This document shows, piece after piece, positions 35,851 through 47,285 of a stretch of 64,000 nucleotides of DNA. Source of the DNA: Salvator merianae. Its lineage: Eukaryota; Chordata; Lepidosauria; Squamata; Teiidae. The stretch spans positions 5,062,457-5,126,456 of the forward strand of contig QVOM02000057.1 of assembly GCA_003586115.2 (NCBI GenBank), in the 5' to 3' direction. The notes below the pieces were generated by a model. That model was not told the origin of the DNA. It saw only the letters and a list, made by a program, of their open reading frames with translations, and did not search any database. Within the stretch, counting starts at the first letter, position 1; every line of letters starts with the position of its first letter. The translations under genes were made by a program, and so were the position numbers.

Positions 35851-36183
35851 CCCCAATTCAGGAAACCACTTCGAAACTCCTACAAATGGGCTTCAGAAGA
35901 TGCAATTTAAAATGAACCATTTTGCATAGATTGGATGCTTGAGCAATCTTGGAGATGAAAGTGCTAAGCTGCAGGATTAGCAAAAATTGGGGCACTCCTA
36001 TAGCCGAGATCCCCCCCCCCCATTTGATTTCAGGAAACCGCTTTGAAACTCCTAAAAACAGGCTTCGGAAGATGCAACTTAAAATGAACTGTTTCGCATA
36101 GATTGTGCAAGCATCTTGGAGGTGAATGCTCTGAGCTGCATGAACACTCCCAGCGGAAATTAGGGCATTTTTATAGCTGAGAT
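35851..36183. repeat. Two-copy direct repeat, about 168 bp per unit
   Basis: TTCAGGAAACCACTTCGAAA at about 35860 recurs as TTCAGGAAACCGCTTTGAAA at 36028. The units then share GGCTTC.GAAGATGCAA, GCATAGATTG, ATCTTGGAG and TATAGC.GAGAT.CC at moderate divergence. Confidence 0.8.
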
Positions 36184-37549
36184 GCCTTCCCCCCTCTGCT
36201 TGATTACTCTAAATTTACACCAGCACACTTGCAAATTTATGATGCCTTTTGTATGACAATGTCTGTGCATAGTGGTGGATTTAGTAGGCGCACAGTCTGG
36301 GCCCTTTCCGCCAAGCTTGCTCCGAAGAATTGAGCAGAATGAGCAGCCCAGCTGTAAATTTGCCACAATGCAAGATCCCAAATGGACAGGGACAGTGTAG
36401 CTGGCCCGATCGCAATCAGGAAGCAACAGTCTTTAAACATCCGCCCAGCTGTTGTGTTTGCGGTCTCAGGTTTTCCTCGGAGTAGGAAGTTTGGGGCTTT
36501 TTTCCAGCCTCCAGCTTGGCAAACGGTGTCCACCGCGGGCAGGCAGCTGTCACTCCGGTTGCTTTTGCAAGGGTACCTCCACCTTGTTTGGGTTGGCAGA
36601 GGCCCCGAAATGCTTTCAGCAGCTGCTGCGTGAACAGCCCACGTTCTGCTAGCGAATCTTTGCTCACCACCGTACCAAGGAATGTGCAGCTTCTGATGGC
36701 CACATAGTTTTCACAGGCCCAGGAGTTACTCTGCCCGAGAGGAATGGTCTTTCTTTAACAAAGGAGCAATCTGTTCCCGGACCCATTCATTGGAGATCTA
36801 GTTAATGTATAATTGGGAGAGAAACCTCGAGGGAAGAGTTGCCCTTTGCGTGCTTTTTGGGGGGAAGGGAGAGATGTCTTTTGTAAATAGATAGATATAG
36901 ATATAGATATGGCATAGCTCTTGTATTTTTATAAATCTGGACCTGCATTGAATGCTAACATCATTACCCCTTTGTTTATTTAGGAGGATAGTTTTGAATT
37001 TAGAAGTATTGACTGCATTTTGCAGTGCGTACTTGGGATTTTTTTTATTGTACAGTAATACCTCCGTTTGCGTGGTTTCCAACCGCCTGGTTTTGCAGTA
37101 ATGGGCATGCCAGATTTGGAGGAGATTTGCACAGCCAGGTTGAGTGACTACAGCACACTGTTACCTGCCAAAATCTCAGCTGACTTGGACCAGGTTGGCT
37201 GACCCTTGAAAATTGCTTTGGCCATGACCAGCAGACCCAATAATTATATCGACCAGAATGGGGAATCGGCCTCTCAGAGAAAGTCCAGGGAACAAAATAT
37301 ATATTAAAAACTCACCTCGATTCAAGTCAGTGGAGACGTAAGCCAAAGATGACCTGACTTTACATTCAAGCCACTTGCTTGACTTATACAGTTTCTGTTT
37401 ACACGCAGTTTTTCCAGAACAGAACCTTCGCGTAAATCTAGACTGTATTTTTATTGTCATGTTTTGCAATCTGTCCTACAAACTTAGGATGACACTCACG
37501 AGATAACTATACGGAATACAAGGGGGTAAAAAAGTTATTCTGCTTTACT
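36184..37549. other. Unassigned non-coding stretch
   Basis: A short GATATA run lies at 36888-36910. The 36480-36700 section is GC-neutral with two antiparallel open frames of no recognisable identity. No element was delimited. Confidence 0.3.
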
Positions 37550-37640
37550 CACTTATCTATTTATATTTTTATCCCACCCTGTACCCAAAGGTCTCGGGAC
37601 AGGTTGCAACAAAATCATGATAGATGCAAAATATTCCCAA
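37550..37640 (-). mobile_element. LINE tail fragment (L2/CR1-like)
   Basis: TATTTATATTTTTATCCCAC, CCTGTACCC and GGTCTCGGGACAGGTTGCAA match the same tail at 43285 and 53895. Confidence 0.6.
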
Positions 37641-37689
37641 AGGTTGGGAAATGGGGTGGTAGTAGGAACAAAAACAATAGGAATGACCC

Positions 37690-37822
37690 AGCCAGTATGT
37701 CCATGGTTTGGACTCCATCTCCCATCAGCCCCAGCTGGTATGGCCATGGCTTGGATTCCATCTCCCATCAGCCCCAGATGGTATGGCCATGGCTTGGACT
37801 CCATCTCCCATCAGCCCCAGCC
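37690..37822. repeat. 43-bp minisatellite, three copies, seeded by a MITE
   Basis: The unit CTCCATCTCCCATCAGCCCC plus AG.TGGTATGGCCATGGCTTGGA is present three times. The core 'TCCCATCAGCCCCAG' is the arm of the short MITE family seen at 33313 and 62866. Confidence 0.85.
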
Positions 37823-38684
37823 CCAGACTGGCTTTCTAACTCACTGGCTTTCCCCTCTAGGCTGCAGCTGTCTTTGAGAAGATCTTTCTGGAAAAAAAGG
37901 GTTTCTCGCCTGAATGTGCTGCGCTTGATACCTCAGTTTTGCTCCGGAGGATTTGGACGGCCGTTCCCAGCTGACACGGCCACGGTCTGGGCTGCAGCGT
38001 CCTTCAGATCTTCCCGTGTCCCTGCAGGAGATTCACTCTCCGCCATGCCTGCCAAGTTGACACACACTCCCCAAACCCCTGCGGTTAGGCATGCTCTCTT
38101 TCCCCCTTGGCGCTTGCCAAATACGAAGAGCGAAGGCCTGTAATTTTTATTCATCGTTCCTATTCCATACCCCGCGGCCCTTTCTCACAATTCCACACGT
38201 GCACACAGGCAGACCCGCAAAGGCCGGTGACCTTTAATTTGAGGTTACAAATTGCCAGTCTTGTTACCAATCCATCTTCCCCAAATCGGCCCGACAGATA
38301 AAACTTCGCTGTCAGAACAAGTGAAGGCTGAAACCCACGAGAACTTGAACTCAATAATTGCAGGTTTTCAGCCAGGAACCACTCTGCAATTACTGCAAAG
38401 AGGGTGCTCCAAAGCCCCAGTGGAGGTAACTGAGCTCTAAGTGGCTTTTCCAGGGTAAACAAAAAAAAAAGGCCTCAACAGCCCTGCAGTTGTAACTCCC
38501 CGATTTCTCTTATGCCCTTAGCGAGAACGTCGAACGGCTTGTCGAAATGTCCCCTGAGAGATGGACAAAGAGGAGCACGCTCAGACGTAATTTTGGAAGT
38601 AAGAATGGCTGTAACTTTAGAAGAAGTCCAGCCCACCTCACCACTTTCCATCCTGGAATGTTCGGAAGCGCACATTCCGAGGCG

Positions 38685-38890
38685 GAACAGACCTTGCGGC
38701 GTGGACACCTCCGCACTGCGAGGTCTCGGAACAAAACGGCGGCAGGATACCAGCAGCTGGGAAGCTTCCAGTACAGCCGTGGAGCACAATTTTGTGCTCC
38801 ACAGCAGGCAGCGATCGGGAGCAGCTGTCGTCTGTTTCCGACCGCCAGAACCTCTGCAAAGTGTGGACACTCACGAGTTGCAAGTGCAAA
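38685..38890. repeat. Imperfect long inverted repeat with perfect 11-bp centre
   Basis: The centre is GTGGAGCACAA/TT/TTGTGCTCCAC (38779-38802), a perfect 11-bp palindrome with a 2-nt loop. Outward, both arms carry related sequence (GGTCTCGG/GTTCTGG, CGGAACAAAACGGC/CGGAAACAGACGAC, GTGGACAC/GTGTCCAC) for roughly 90 bp each. This resembles a foldback element or head-to-head insertion of two copies. No family was recognised. Confidence 0.55.
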
Positions 38891-39119
38891 AAAGACCCTG
38901 AGATGTTACCCAAACCACCAAGCTCACAGCATGTGTTTACGAGCACAAGGTTAGGACAGACAACTAGCACAAAAGCTGGGGTTGGGACAACCCAGAATCC
39001 CTTCCATCCCTTCCCTAGGGCTCCAGCTTGTAGCTGCTCTTCCTAGGAACCTTCAGATCAGGGCCGACTCCATTTCTGCCGTTTTCTTGGCTGATACAGG
39101 AGTGCTTTCCTAGACCTTC

Positions 39120-39330
39120 TGGGGAGATGCCAAAATTTGAACCTGTGGCCGTCTGCTATCCAGGCAGTTGCTTTACCACTGAGCTATGACCACTAAACAG
39201 ATGCATCCGTGCATTTTTCTTGGCAGATACAGAAGCAGTTGGCCACAAACTTCCTCTGAGTAAGGCTGGGGATCAAACCTGTGACCCTCTGCTTTCCAGG
39301 CAGTTACTTGTACCCCTGAGCTACAGTTAT
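39120..39330 (-). mobile_element. Two tRNA-derived SINE heads in tandem
   Basis: Read on the minus strand, GTGGTCATAGCTCAGTGGTA (A-box) and CCACAGGTTCAAATTTTGG (B-box) form the Pol III promoter of a tRNA-like SINE. A second copy precedes it on the minus strand (CTGTAGCTCAGGGGTA ... GGTCACAGGTTTGATCCCC). Confidence 0.75.
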
Positions 39331-40925
39331 TCCCAGGCCTCAAACTACAAGGTCTAAATTTGAGAAAGAACAGTTCTCTTTGCTGCCCAGCCAAGAAAAC
39401 TCTGTGATCCACCAGAGGGAAAGGAATGTCATCCATCATGATCCCGAAAAAGGAAACAGAGGGCCGACTGTTTGAACACATCCGTCCCCGGATGAATATG
39501 ACCAACTGATTTTTGCTCGCCTTTTCTGGCCTTCTAATAAGGAAGAAAATGTCAATGACTGGGTGATTTCCTTTTCAACACTGACTTCATTCTCCATCTC
39601 AGAGCAAGGATGGGACCGGATTCGAACCGGGGGCCTTTCCAGATAATCTTCCTGTTTTTTGGTTTGCTGCTGAGCAATCCCATTTTGGCATTGCTGCAAC
39701 TAACAATCCGAACTGCCGGTCCTGGAAGTTATAGCATCTAAGACTTAAAATTCTCTCTTTTGAAACTGCTCCTGCATCTAATGTAAGGACCACGTTATGT
39801 GACTGCCTCTTCATTTTATAAATCAGTTTTGTCTCTCTGCTTATAAACTGCAGTGCTCTTACAGGCATTACAAGGAAGTGGAAAGACCGTGTTTTGCTGG
39901 CCGGTCCCCGAACACGTTCTCGGCTCAAGCAGTGCTGTGAATGTGCCTTGGACATCCAAATTTGGAAAGAACAGCTCTGCCCCTTATCTGAACAGGGCTC
40001 CAGTCCCAAGCTCAGTACAAATTTGCAGAGCCTTCTGAAAACGGGAACAAGACGTTTGCTTTTGAAGGCTGTGGTCAGACATGGTATTTAATCAGTTTTC
40101 AGGCTGTCGTCCGTTCTGTGAGATCATACCCAAAAATGCATTTCTGTTTCTTCTCTGGACTATCCTTGGGACTATCCTGTATTCGGATTATCTCAGCACT
40201 GAGACTGATCCAGCTCATTGGTCCATTTACATCTGCAAGGGGACTAGTTGGGGCGGCACCTGTACTTTAGTGGGTGGGCACAGGGAGGGTTTCCCTTCTC
40301 CTCTCCACCAATGTCCAATCTTGTGGCCATTGCTGTTCTCAGGTGGGAGAACGCTGGATATAACCGGGAGATCGTTTCTTCCTATTCTTTTCCTCTCTGT
40401 GCATTGTTGTGCTTTCCTTCCTGACCCTGAAGGAGGGGAGAGGAAGAGGAGGATGAGGATGAGGAGGGAGAAGGAGAGAGAGAAGGTGGGAGGGAGAGGG
40501 TCGGGCCTGCCAAGCCAAATGAAAGGGGCCGATGGTCTACTATGCTGCTTGTCTTCCTAAGCTCCTGGAAGCTCCCAGGGGGCTCTCACTCAACTCAGGG
40601 CACTCACTAAGAGCATTTCCAGCTCGCCATTTTATTAGCCCTTGGCAGACTGCTGCTGTTCCATTTATCTCCCATGTATTAGCACCAAGCACAAACCCTC
40701 AAGCTCTAAGAAACAGCCCTTGAATTCTGTGGATGGGGGAATTCTGTGCCGCCCTAGGACTCCCTTTAATTCAGCCCCAGACCCAGTCTTGGGGAGACCC
40801 CAGGGTGACCAGAGGCTGGGGGGGAGGCGATCCTCTGCTGCTGCTGCCAGACCAGTGCTTGAATTTTGGGCTCTTTCAGAGTTATGCCCAGCAGCAGCAA
40901 CATTTGGAGATCAAGGGGGAAGCCT
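39331..40925. other. Unassigned non-coding stretch
   Basis: A plus-strand open frame at 40081-40560 (159 codons, ATG start) has no recognisable domain and ends in an Arg/Glu-rich low-complexity part from AGGATGAGG repeats. No clear exon or element. Confidence 0.3.
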
Positions 40926-40929
40926 GGAA

Positions 40930-41245
40930 AAAGGTTCCCCTCCCTGGGCCTGCCTCAGAGTTGCTGGTTCGACCCCCAGCCTCTCCCTGGAAGTGGGCAA
41001 TGGCAAACCACTTCTGTATCTCTGCCAAGAAAACTGCAGAGAGGGGCCCATGGAGTGGTCCTAGCTCAGTGGCATAGAGCAAACTGCCTGGAAAGCTGAG
41101 GGTTGCTGCTTCGATCCCCAGCCTCTCCCTAAAAGAAGGGAATGGCAAACCACTTCTGTAGCTCTGCTAAGAAAACTACGTCGAGAAGCTCATGAAGGTG
41201 CCCATGCAGTCAACCAGGAGTTGGCTACAACTCGGTATTACTCAA
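40930..41245 (+). mobile_element. tRNA-derived SINE, dimeric
   Basis: The first unit keeps the B-box TGGTTCGACCCCCAGCC and body GGCAATGGCAAACCACTTCT. The second begins GTCCTAGCTCAGTGGCATAG (A-box), with CTGCTTCGATCCCCAGCC (B-box) and the same body. It ends GTTGGCTACAACTCGGTATT, similar to a BovB-type tail, which suggests mobilisation by BovB. Confidence 0.85.
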
Positions 41246-41249
41246 CAAC

Positions 41250-42060
41250 ACAATGGCACAGTAGTTAATCTGCAGGGTCTGGGAAGGAATATCCGATGCC
41301 AAACGAAGGCTGCACATTATTAGTCAGGAAAGTGGGGAAGCCCCGCGCTACTTATTACGATCCTTTAGCGAACCAACTCCCTTCCTTCTCTTCTCAGGGC
41401 TGAGATCCAGAAGCAGAAACCTCCGTCCCGATCCTCCTCCTGAGAATTTCTCATGTCCTGTTCTTGGCTCAGGCAGAGGAAGCGTCACTGCTGTTTTCGG
41501 CCACGCAAACTCTGCCTAGCCTTATCCCAGGAGTCCGTAAATCTGTTTAGCGGCTGGTGCCAGAGGTTGTTCCTGAGGAGGGGAGAAAAGCAGTTCTGTC
41601 GTAAATCAGAGGCCATAAAGAAAGCAGCTGTTATCAGTGGGCAACAGACAGGCTGACGGCAAGACAATTACGGTTCGGGGCCCGGGAGGGAACTTGGGAG
41701 TTGGACGTCTGCGCAGGCTCGCAGGCAGGAAAACTGGGAGACAAAGTCCCCGGATGCCCCTTTGCACAGCCGAGGTTTCTGCTGAGATCTTCACACACCC
41801 AGGCGTATCATATAGCCCACTGTAGCAGCCTTATCCTGGGCCTGCTCCGCATTAAACGGAAGCTAGCGGCTTGCTTCTTTAAGAAGGACCCTCAGCGCTC
41901 GGTTTTGGCAGCTTTCCAGGTCCTGCATATTTCTAGTTTGCAGGCCTGGTTCAGTTTCTTTTCGACAGGCAAAAGACCCATGAACAGAAAGTGACAGAAA
42001 CAATATAGAAACTATACATGGGCTGCGTTCGTGCACAGTAAAAGGAGGGGAGGACCCCAT
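41250..42060. other. Low-repeat stretch
   Basis: No repeat was recognised at 41300-41990. Short open frames only. A possible conserved non-coding segment, not testable here. Confidence 0.25.
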
Positions 42061-42428
42061 CTCTGAGGTGGCTCAGAGCCAGTTCGCAAAGGGGATCGTT
42101 CATAAGCCAGTCTGTCCCGCCCCTTTCCTTGAACTTTCTGAGTGAGAAAATGTGGATTGGAGGTGGGATGAGCTCACGAGCGCCACACACTACAGCCTCG
42201 AAGTCGCTTCTGAGCCGCTTGTTTTGGCTAGCTCTAAATACAACCATAGAGGCGGCTCAGAGCCGGTTTGTAGACAGGATAGATCACGAGCCAGTCTGAC
42301 CCTCCCTTTCTCATGAACATTCTAGGCTAGAAAAGACAGATTAGAGATGGAATGAGAACACGAGGGCCACACGCTATCATTTCTGACCTGCTTTTGAGAC
42401 TCTTCTTTTGCTGTGTGTGAACACAGCC
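42061..42428. repeat. Two-copy direct repeat, about 180 bp, MITE-derived
   Basis: GGTGGCTCAGAGCCAGTTCG ... GGATGAGCTCACGAGCGCCACAC is followed by a diverged second copy GGCGGCTCAGAGCCGGTTTG ... GAATGAGAACACGAGGGCCACAC. The second ends TGTGTGTGAACACAGCC, matching the GGCTGCGTTC start at 42022, so this is probably a nested or duplicated MITE. Confidence 0.7.
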
Positions 42429-42731
42429 TTCAATACAGAAAGTCAAAAAAATATATACAAGAATATAAAATATGCATACAGGTAAATAGGTCTGTGCATA
42501 GAAATAAAGGAGCAAGGATGTGAAGTTTAAGGGCGGAAGGTAAAATCCAGACAGCTGGTACGCATAAGCCACCATTCGGTGAACGGTTCCAGCCACCTCT
42601 GAAGTGCAAAATCTACCCTTAGAGGAAAATTACACACACAATACAATAAGCAGCTTCAAGGGGAGATTTTGCCCTCATCAGCCACCATGTAGAGGGATGG
42701 CCATGGTGGCGGCAACTTACTGGGAGCACAA

Positions 42732-42880
42732 TTTAGCCACAGACAGAAAATGGCTGACTTCTGGGGCCATTTCCTGTCCAGCGCCATTTAGCCACAGACA
42801 GAAAATGGCTGACTTCTGGGGCCATTTCCTGTCCGGCACCATTTAGCCACGGACAGAAAATGGCTGACTTCTGGGGCTCC
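42732..42880. repeat. 55-bp minisatellite, nearly three copies
   Basis: TTTAGCCACAGACAGAAAAT starts at 42732, 42787 and 42842. Each unit continues GGCTGACTTCTGGGGCCATT TCCTGTCC with almost no divergence. Confidence 0.93.
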
Positions 42881-43269
42881 GTTGGGCCAGTCTACCAACA
42901 CAGCGCAGAACGGTTCACAGAGTCCATTTTCCTGCTCGGCAGGCAGGGTGCCTCTCAGGGTGCTTGCCTCTGCCACCGGTATGGCTTCAGAATCTCCCAA
43001 GACAGAAATGGTAGAGCAGAAAGTTGGATGCCATCCATTTCCTTTAGCGCGTACCCCAATCTTGGCTGCGGCCGCCTTTGCAGCTGCCGTTTGCTCTTCA
43101 GCTGTTTTCAGCTGCTTTTAAATCCATGCGGTGGTTCCTGAAGTTCCTTCCAGCAACCATGTTAAGCCATGTAAGGAATCTTGTCTCAAATCAATCCCAG
43201 ATGGCTACTTGCAAATGAAGCCTCCCCGAGCTGTGCTCTTAAAGAGCCTGGACTCGGCCTCGGCTGAGG

Positions 43270-43510
43270 GGGATATTTGTTTTATTTATTTGCATTTTGA
43301 TCCCACCCTATACCCACCCTATATCTCAGGGCAGGTTAAAGCAACAAAACCAAAATATATAGTGCCTGAAAGTGGGGAGGGGAAGCTGTTTCCTCAGCCA
43401 AGTGTCAGGGGAAATAGGTCTCTTGAACATATAAAGTGAAGGTGCCTCAGGGGGGAGACTATTCCATTGTCTGGGGGCTACCACGGAGAAGACCCAGTCA
43501 GCCAGTGCCA
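43270..43510 (-). mobile_element. LINE 3' end (L2/CR1-like)
   Basis: The minus frame reads VFSVVAPRQWNSLPPEAPSL, the C-terminal LINE ORF2 signature, followed by a UTR and the TTTATTTATTTGCATTTTGA tail on the plus strand. Confidence 0.75.
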
Positions 43511-44148
43511 CGCCCCTCGGATTCCTGCCAGGCACCTTATTTTGCCAGTGATCCTGCCTCTGTTTTGTTGTTAACTGCATTTTTCTATGAAAGGTGTATT
43601 GACTGCATGTTCAACAAATTCCCAAGTTTCTATTCCTGTTCCGTCCTGCGGGAAAAGGAACATTTCTAGGCTGGGTTCCAGGTCAGGTTCTAAACCAGGA
43701 ACCCACTGAGGGTTGTTCCATGGAACTCCTCACATCGAGGGGGTGGAAAAAAGAAAGGGCCCTTTAAAGTGTGTCTTGTCAGTCCTAGAAAAAGCTGAAG
43801 AAGAGGAAACAAAAGAGAATCATAAAGCGAGCTTTGATTCTAGAGGAAGTTACTGTGTTTGCCAAACTGGAAATGTAACACCCAATTCTTGGAACGGTTT
43901 CTGGGAGCCTCCTTGCATGCCCAGAACTCAGAGCGAACATCTTTATAAAATTATTATTCCCAGACTCCAGCACCCGGGACAAAGCAGTTTTGAGCATACG
44001 CAAAGTTCCATTACCCGAAGACAACGTAGCGCTTTTCGAGGACCTTGCGGAACTTTTCCCAAGAAGTGTCTCTCGGGCTTTTAAACAGTTAAGGACTACC
44101 ACAGGGATTATGCCATGGTGCCCAATACTACTTATTGGCTCATTCTCA
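43511..44148. other. Unassigned non-coding stretch
   Basis: No exon or repeat was delimited. Confidence 0.3.
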
Positions 44149-44182
44149 TTGAAGCCGGGGAAGAAAAGTTCCCCGGCTTCAA
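44149..44182. repeat. Perfect 14-bp hairpin
   Basis: TTGAAGCCGGGGAA and TTCCCCGGCTTCAA flank a 6-nt loop GAAAAG, with no mismatch. Terminators of this form belong to bacteria, so here it is simply a strong cruciform or RNA hairpin candidate. Confidence 0.85.
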
Positions 44183-44975
44183 AGATAGGAGGAGGGATTT
44201 CTCACTGGGCCGGAACTGGCCCTAAAAGTCAGCCATTTTCAGCAGGACTAAAAAGATGCCCAGGCCAGCTAATAATGGGTCACAAAATAAGTGCTACCTC
44301 ACCTCTGCCCTGTGGTTCATCCATATTGTTTTGATGCCATAGGTTCTGTTTCCGCCTAAAGCGGGAAGCCTCAGCACAGACACATCCTATAAAAAGCACG
44401 CGGCGGATATGCTGGTGGGAACAAGCGTGGCAGTGATCGCCTCTTGTTTGAACCAAAAAAAAACAAAAGCAGAGCTAATTCTTCATTCATCAGCCAGCGA
44501 AAAAGCTCTTCTCTGCAGTTGGAGAGAGGAGGGGGCGGCTGGCAAAGGAAGAAGAATGGGACTCACACACACCCCTACGGAGAGCAGACCAAACATAGAT
44601 AAACGTGGAGCTTAGTAACCAATTAAACCGGCCCTGCCATCTTTAGCTGGCCAGCTTCTGGGGCCTTAAGAAGTTGCCTTATGTCACCAGCAAACAGAAT
44701 TTGGGAGTGGAAACCCATTGAGTTTCTAAAAAAGCAAGAAGAGGAAGGTGGTATTAGACTACTATCCTCTGTGGAAGCAGCTGATGGCCGACAGGATGCC
44801 ACAGCAAGAAACACTCTAATAGATGGTTTGATGGTTCTCTTAGCATGGACACTTTAAGAGGAATTAAAGCTCCTACCCCTTATAAGGGCCATCTCCACCT
44901 AAGCTTAAATCCAGTTTCACTCCACCTGCCTGTGCTTTAAGATCACAAAGTGGGGGTCTTCTTGTAGTTCCGCTC
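44183..44975. other. Unassigned non-coding stretch
   Basis: No exon or repeat was delimited. Confidence 0.3.
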
Positions 44976-44979
44976 CTCT

Positions 44980-45260
44980 TGGAGGTGCCAGGGGTTGCAA
45001 CGCGAGAGGGCCTTCTCTGGGGTGGCCCCCGGCTTTGGAATAACCTCCCTGAGATGGTTTTCGGCACCTGGTTAAAACATACCTCTTCACCCAAGCCTTT
45101 GATGTTTAGTTACCTTCCGCTGGGAGTTGTCCTGCCCCGGAGGGAGGGTTATATTTTAAATGTGTTTTAGGAACAGTCTATATATTTTACCTTTTTTATT
45201 ATTGTGATCAGCCTTGGGACCTTTTGGCGAAGGACAGGATATAATAAATAAATAAATTTA
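44980..45260 (+). mobile_element. LINE 3' end with ORF2 terminus (L2/CR1-like)
   Basis: The frame reads REGLLWGGPRLWNNLPEMVF, a decayed form of the ORF2 C-terminus. The UTR ends GGACAGGATATAATAAATAA, the typical poly(ATAA) tail of this LINE group. Confidence 0.75.
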
Positions 45261-46080
45261 CATCTTTCATTGTATGTTTGGCAATTTATTGCTCACTATT
45301 GTATTGCGTGATCCTGTATTTGGCAAAGGATGACAACAGACATTGTTAAAACCCCAGAACTCTGGGGCTGCGTCTTTTTACGATCGACGAAGGGCAGCTT
45401 TCCAATTTCGAACCCTGCTGCAGTTATTTGGGTGTTGTTCTTGGATGTTGGTTGCAATCTTTGAAATCCACCTTTTTTCCCCCGCGAGGAACTTTCACTA
45501 ATTAGCGGCTGCAATTTCGCGGAGCCCGGGAGAAGGAAAGGGGGTGTGCGGGTTACAAGTTATTTCCAATCACACAGCAAGGGCCTGTGGAGAATCTGGA
45601 AGTATTTCCATTTCAAAGACGGAAGCAGGGGGAGAGGAAATTCCAACTTTGCGAAAACTGAAATTGCTGGAAATGACCCAGCAACTGCTGACGGGGAGGA
45701 ACGGATTCGGGGTTTGCCCCTGTTACTGTCACCCCCAGAACTGAACAGTTTGTGAAAAAGGGGTGAGCTGGTCTTGGTGGTTTTTAATCTGGTCCAACAG
45801 GTCTCACAGGCTTTTGCGTAGGACTGGAAGCTCACAAGCTTCTGTTTTCTTGGAAGTGACGGAGGAACAAAGATGAAAATCAGAAGTGATGCCTCTTTCA
45901 CAGCGTGTTTCAACAAGTCTATGACTGTTTTTGTCGCAATTTCTGGCTATTTGAACCAGATACAATAATAGGGGGGAAAAAAATCCCAGGAATATGAAGA
46001 ATCTCCTTTCAGAATCAACTCTTAATATTAGAATCCATGAATGACCAATCACTGAAATCTACGAATGTTGCTAAACTCCA
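45261..46080. other. Unassigned non-coding stretch
   Basis: Overlapping short open frames on both strands. Nothing recognised. Confidence 0.3.
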
Positions 46081-46088
46081 CTTCCAAC

Positions 46089-46319
46089 TAGAGATGTGTG
46101 TGAACATTTTCTGTGTTCAATTTGAATTGAACCAAACAGAGGCTGGTTTTGTTAGGTTTCTAACGTTTTTCTTCAATTTGTTTGACTCCAGCACCTTCCA
46201 ACACCTTCCAACCACATTCAAACAGGGTGTGTCCACTAAGTTGATTAGAACGCCTCTTTGAACAATCAAGGTGTTCGGTTCGAACCAGTTCGAACCTGCT
46301 CCAGTTTGGCTCATCTCTA
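46089..46319. mobile_element. hAT-like MITE with 8-bp target duplication (GTTCGAAC family, copy C)
   Basis: The element starts TAGAGATGTG and ends CATCTCTA. It is flanked by CTTCCAAC (46081-46088) and CTTCTAAC (46320-46327), an 8-bp duplication with one mismatch, the hAT hallmark. The interior carries CGGTTCGAACCAGTTCGAAC. Length 231 bp. Confidence 0.8.
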
Positions 46320-46684
46320 CTTCTAACCATCTTTGACCACTGCTCTAGCTGGAAGGGGATGAGGTGGGGGTGCTGGAGTCTGGAGGTGAGCTGAAAATTC
46401 ACTTCTGGTGCAATTTTGATAGAGTTTTTCAAAATTAGGACAACCTCAAGTTGAGCAGGATTTATACTCTGGCCCAGATACATTTTGGACGGTGTAAAAA
46501 TGCACAGGCTTCAGATAGAGGCCGTTTTATGAATCCGATCCACCACTGTCAACAAACAGCTTCTGTAGATTCTATTCTTCCTGGCATAACACTGTGTTTG
46601 GAATCCTGGGAACAGCCATTTTGGGAAAAACCATGTTACATTTATAAATATTGCAAATGCAAATTCTGGGGTTAGGGAAACCAT

Positions 46685-46862
46685 GGAATCAGTGGCTCCG
46701 GGGGGAGGGGAGACTTAGTTTACCAATGGAAGTCAGTGGGGCTAGGAGGGGAGACCCGGTCTCCCAATGGAAGTCAATGGGGTTGAGAGGGGAGACCCAG
46801 TCTACCAATGGAAGTCAATGGAGCTGGGAGGGGAGACCCAGTCTACCAATGGAAGTCAATGG
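46685..46862. repeat. 41-bp minisatellite, four to five copies
   Basis: CCAATGGAAGTCA occurs at 46723, 46764, 46805 and 46846, always 41 bp apart. Each unit includes GGAGGGGAGACCCAGTCTA. Confidence 0.93.
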
Positions 46863-47285
46863 TGTGGCAGTGTTTTTCCTTAATAAGGAAGCTTTAGGTT
46901 AACACTGAAGGGAGCAGAAGCTTCCAGCCTAAAGGTCAAAATGACTGGCCAAGCCAAGGGGTGATGGGAGATATTTCTGCTTGAAGGCCCCCGTCTCCCC
47001 TATGTTCCTGGGTTCTTCCTCATCCGTCCTCTCAACTGTTGTCGTCAACAGCAAACCAGTGTTGGTGCAATTGTTCTCCGGAAGCCCATGCCGTCCAATA
47101 TGATGCTATGTCCTGCGGCATTTCCTGTTGCGATCCAGCAGTTGTATTAGCAAGAAGGTTCCGTTTTTCACCAACCACCTTGGTTCCTCTTGCATGCCTT
47201 GGAAGGTGTGCCGTCACGACGCCCTGGCCCAAGGAACAGCTGATTCATAGATGTTCTCATCCAGCTGTCCGTGGATGGCATGACT
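46863..47285. other. Unassigned non-coding stretch
   Basis: No exon or repeat was recognised. Confidence 0.3.

Noticed and set aside
38512..38901. 129-codon plus-strand open frame overlapping a minus-strand one
   Set aside because: Both frames lie across the foldback structure; two-strand openness follows from its symmetry.
39120..39330. Functional tRNA genes
   Set aside because: A and B boxes are present, but the sequences cannot fold as complete tRNAs and continue into SINE bodies.
40081..40560. 159-codon ATG-started open frame
   Set aside because: No recognisable protein; the second half is Arg/Glu low complexity.
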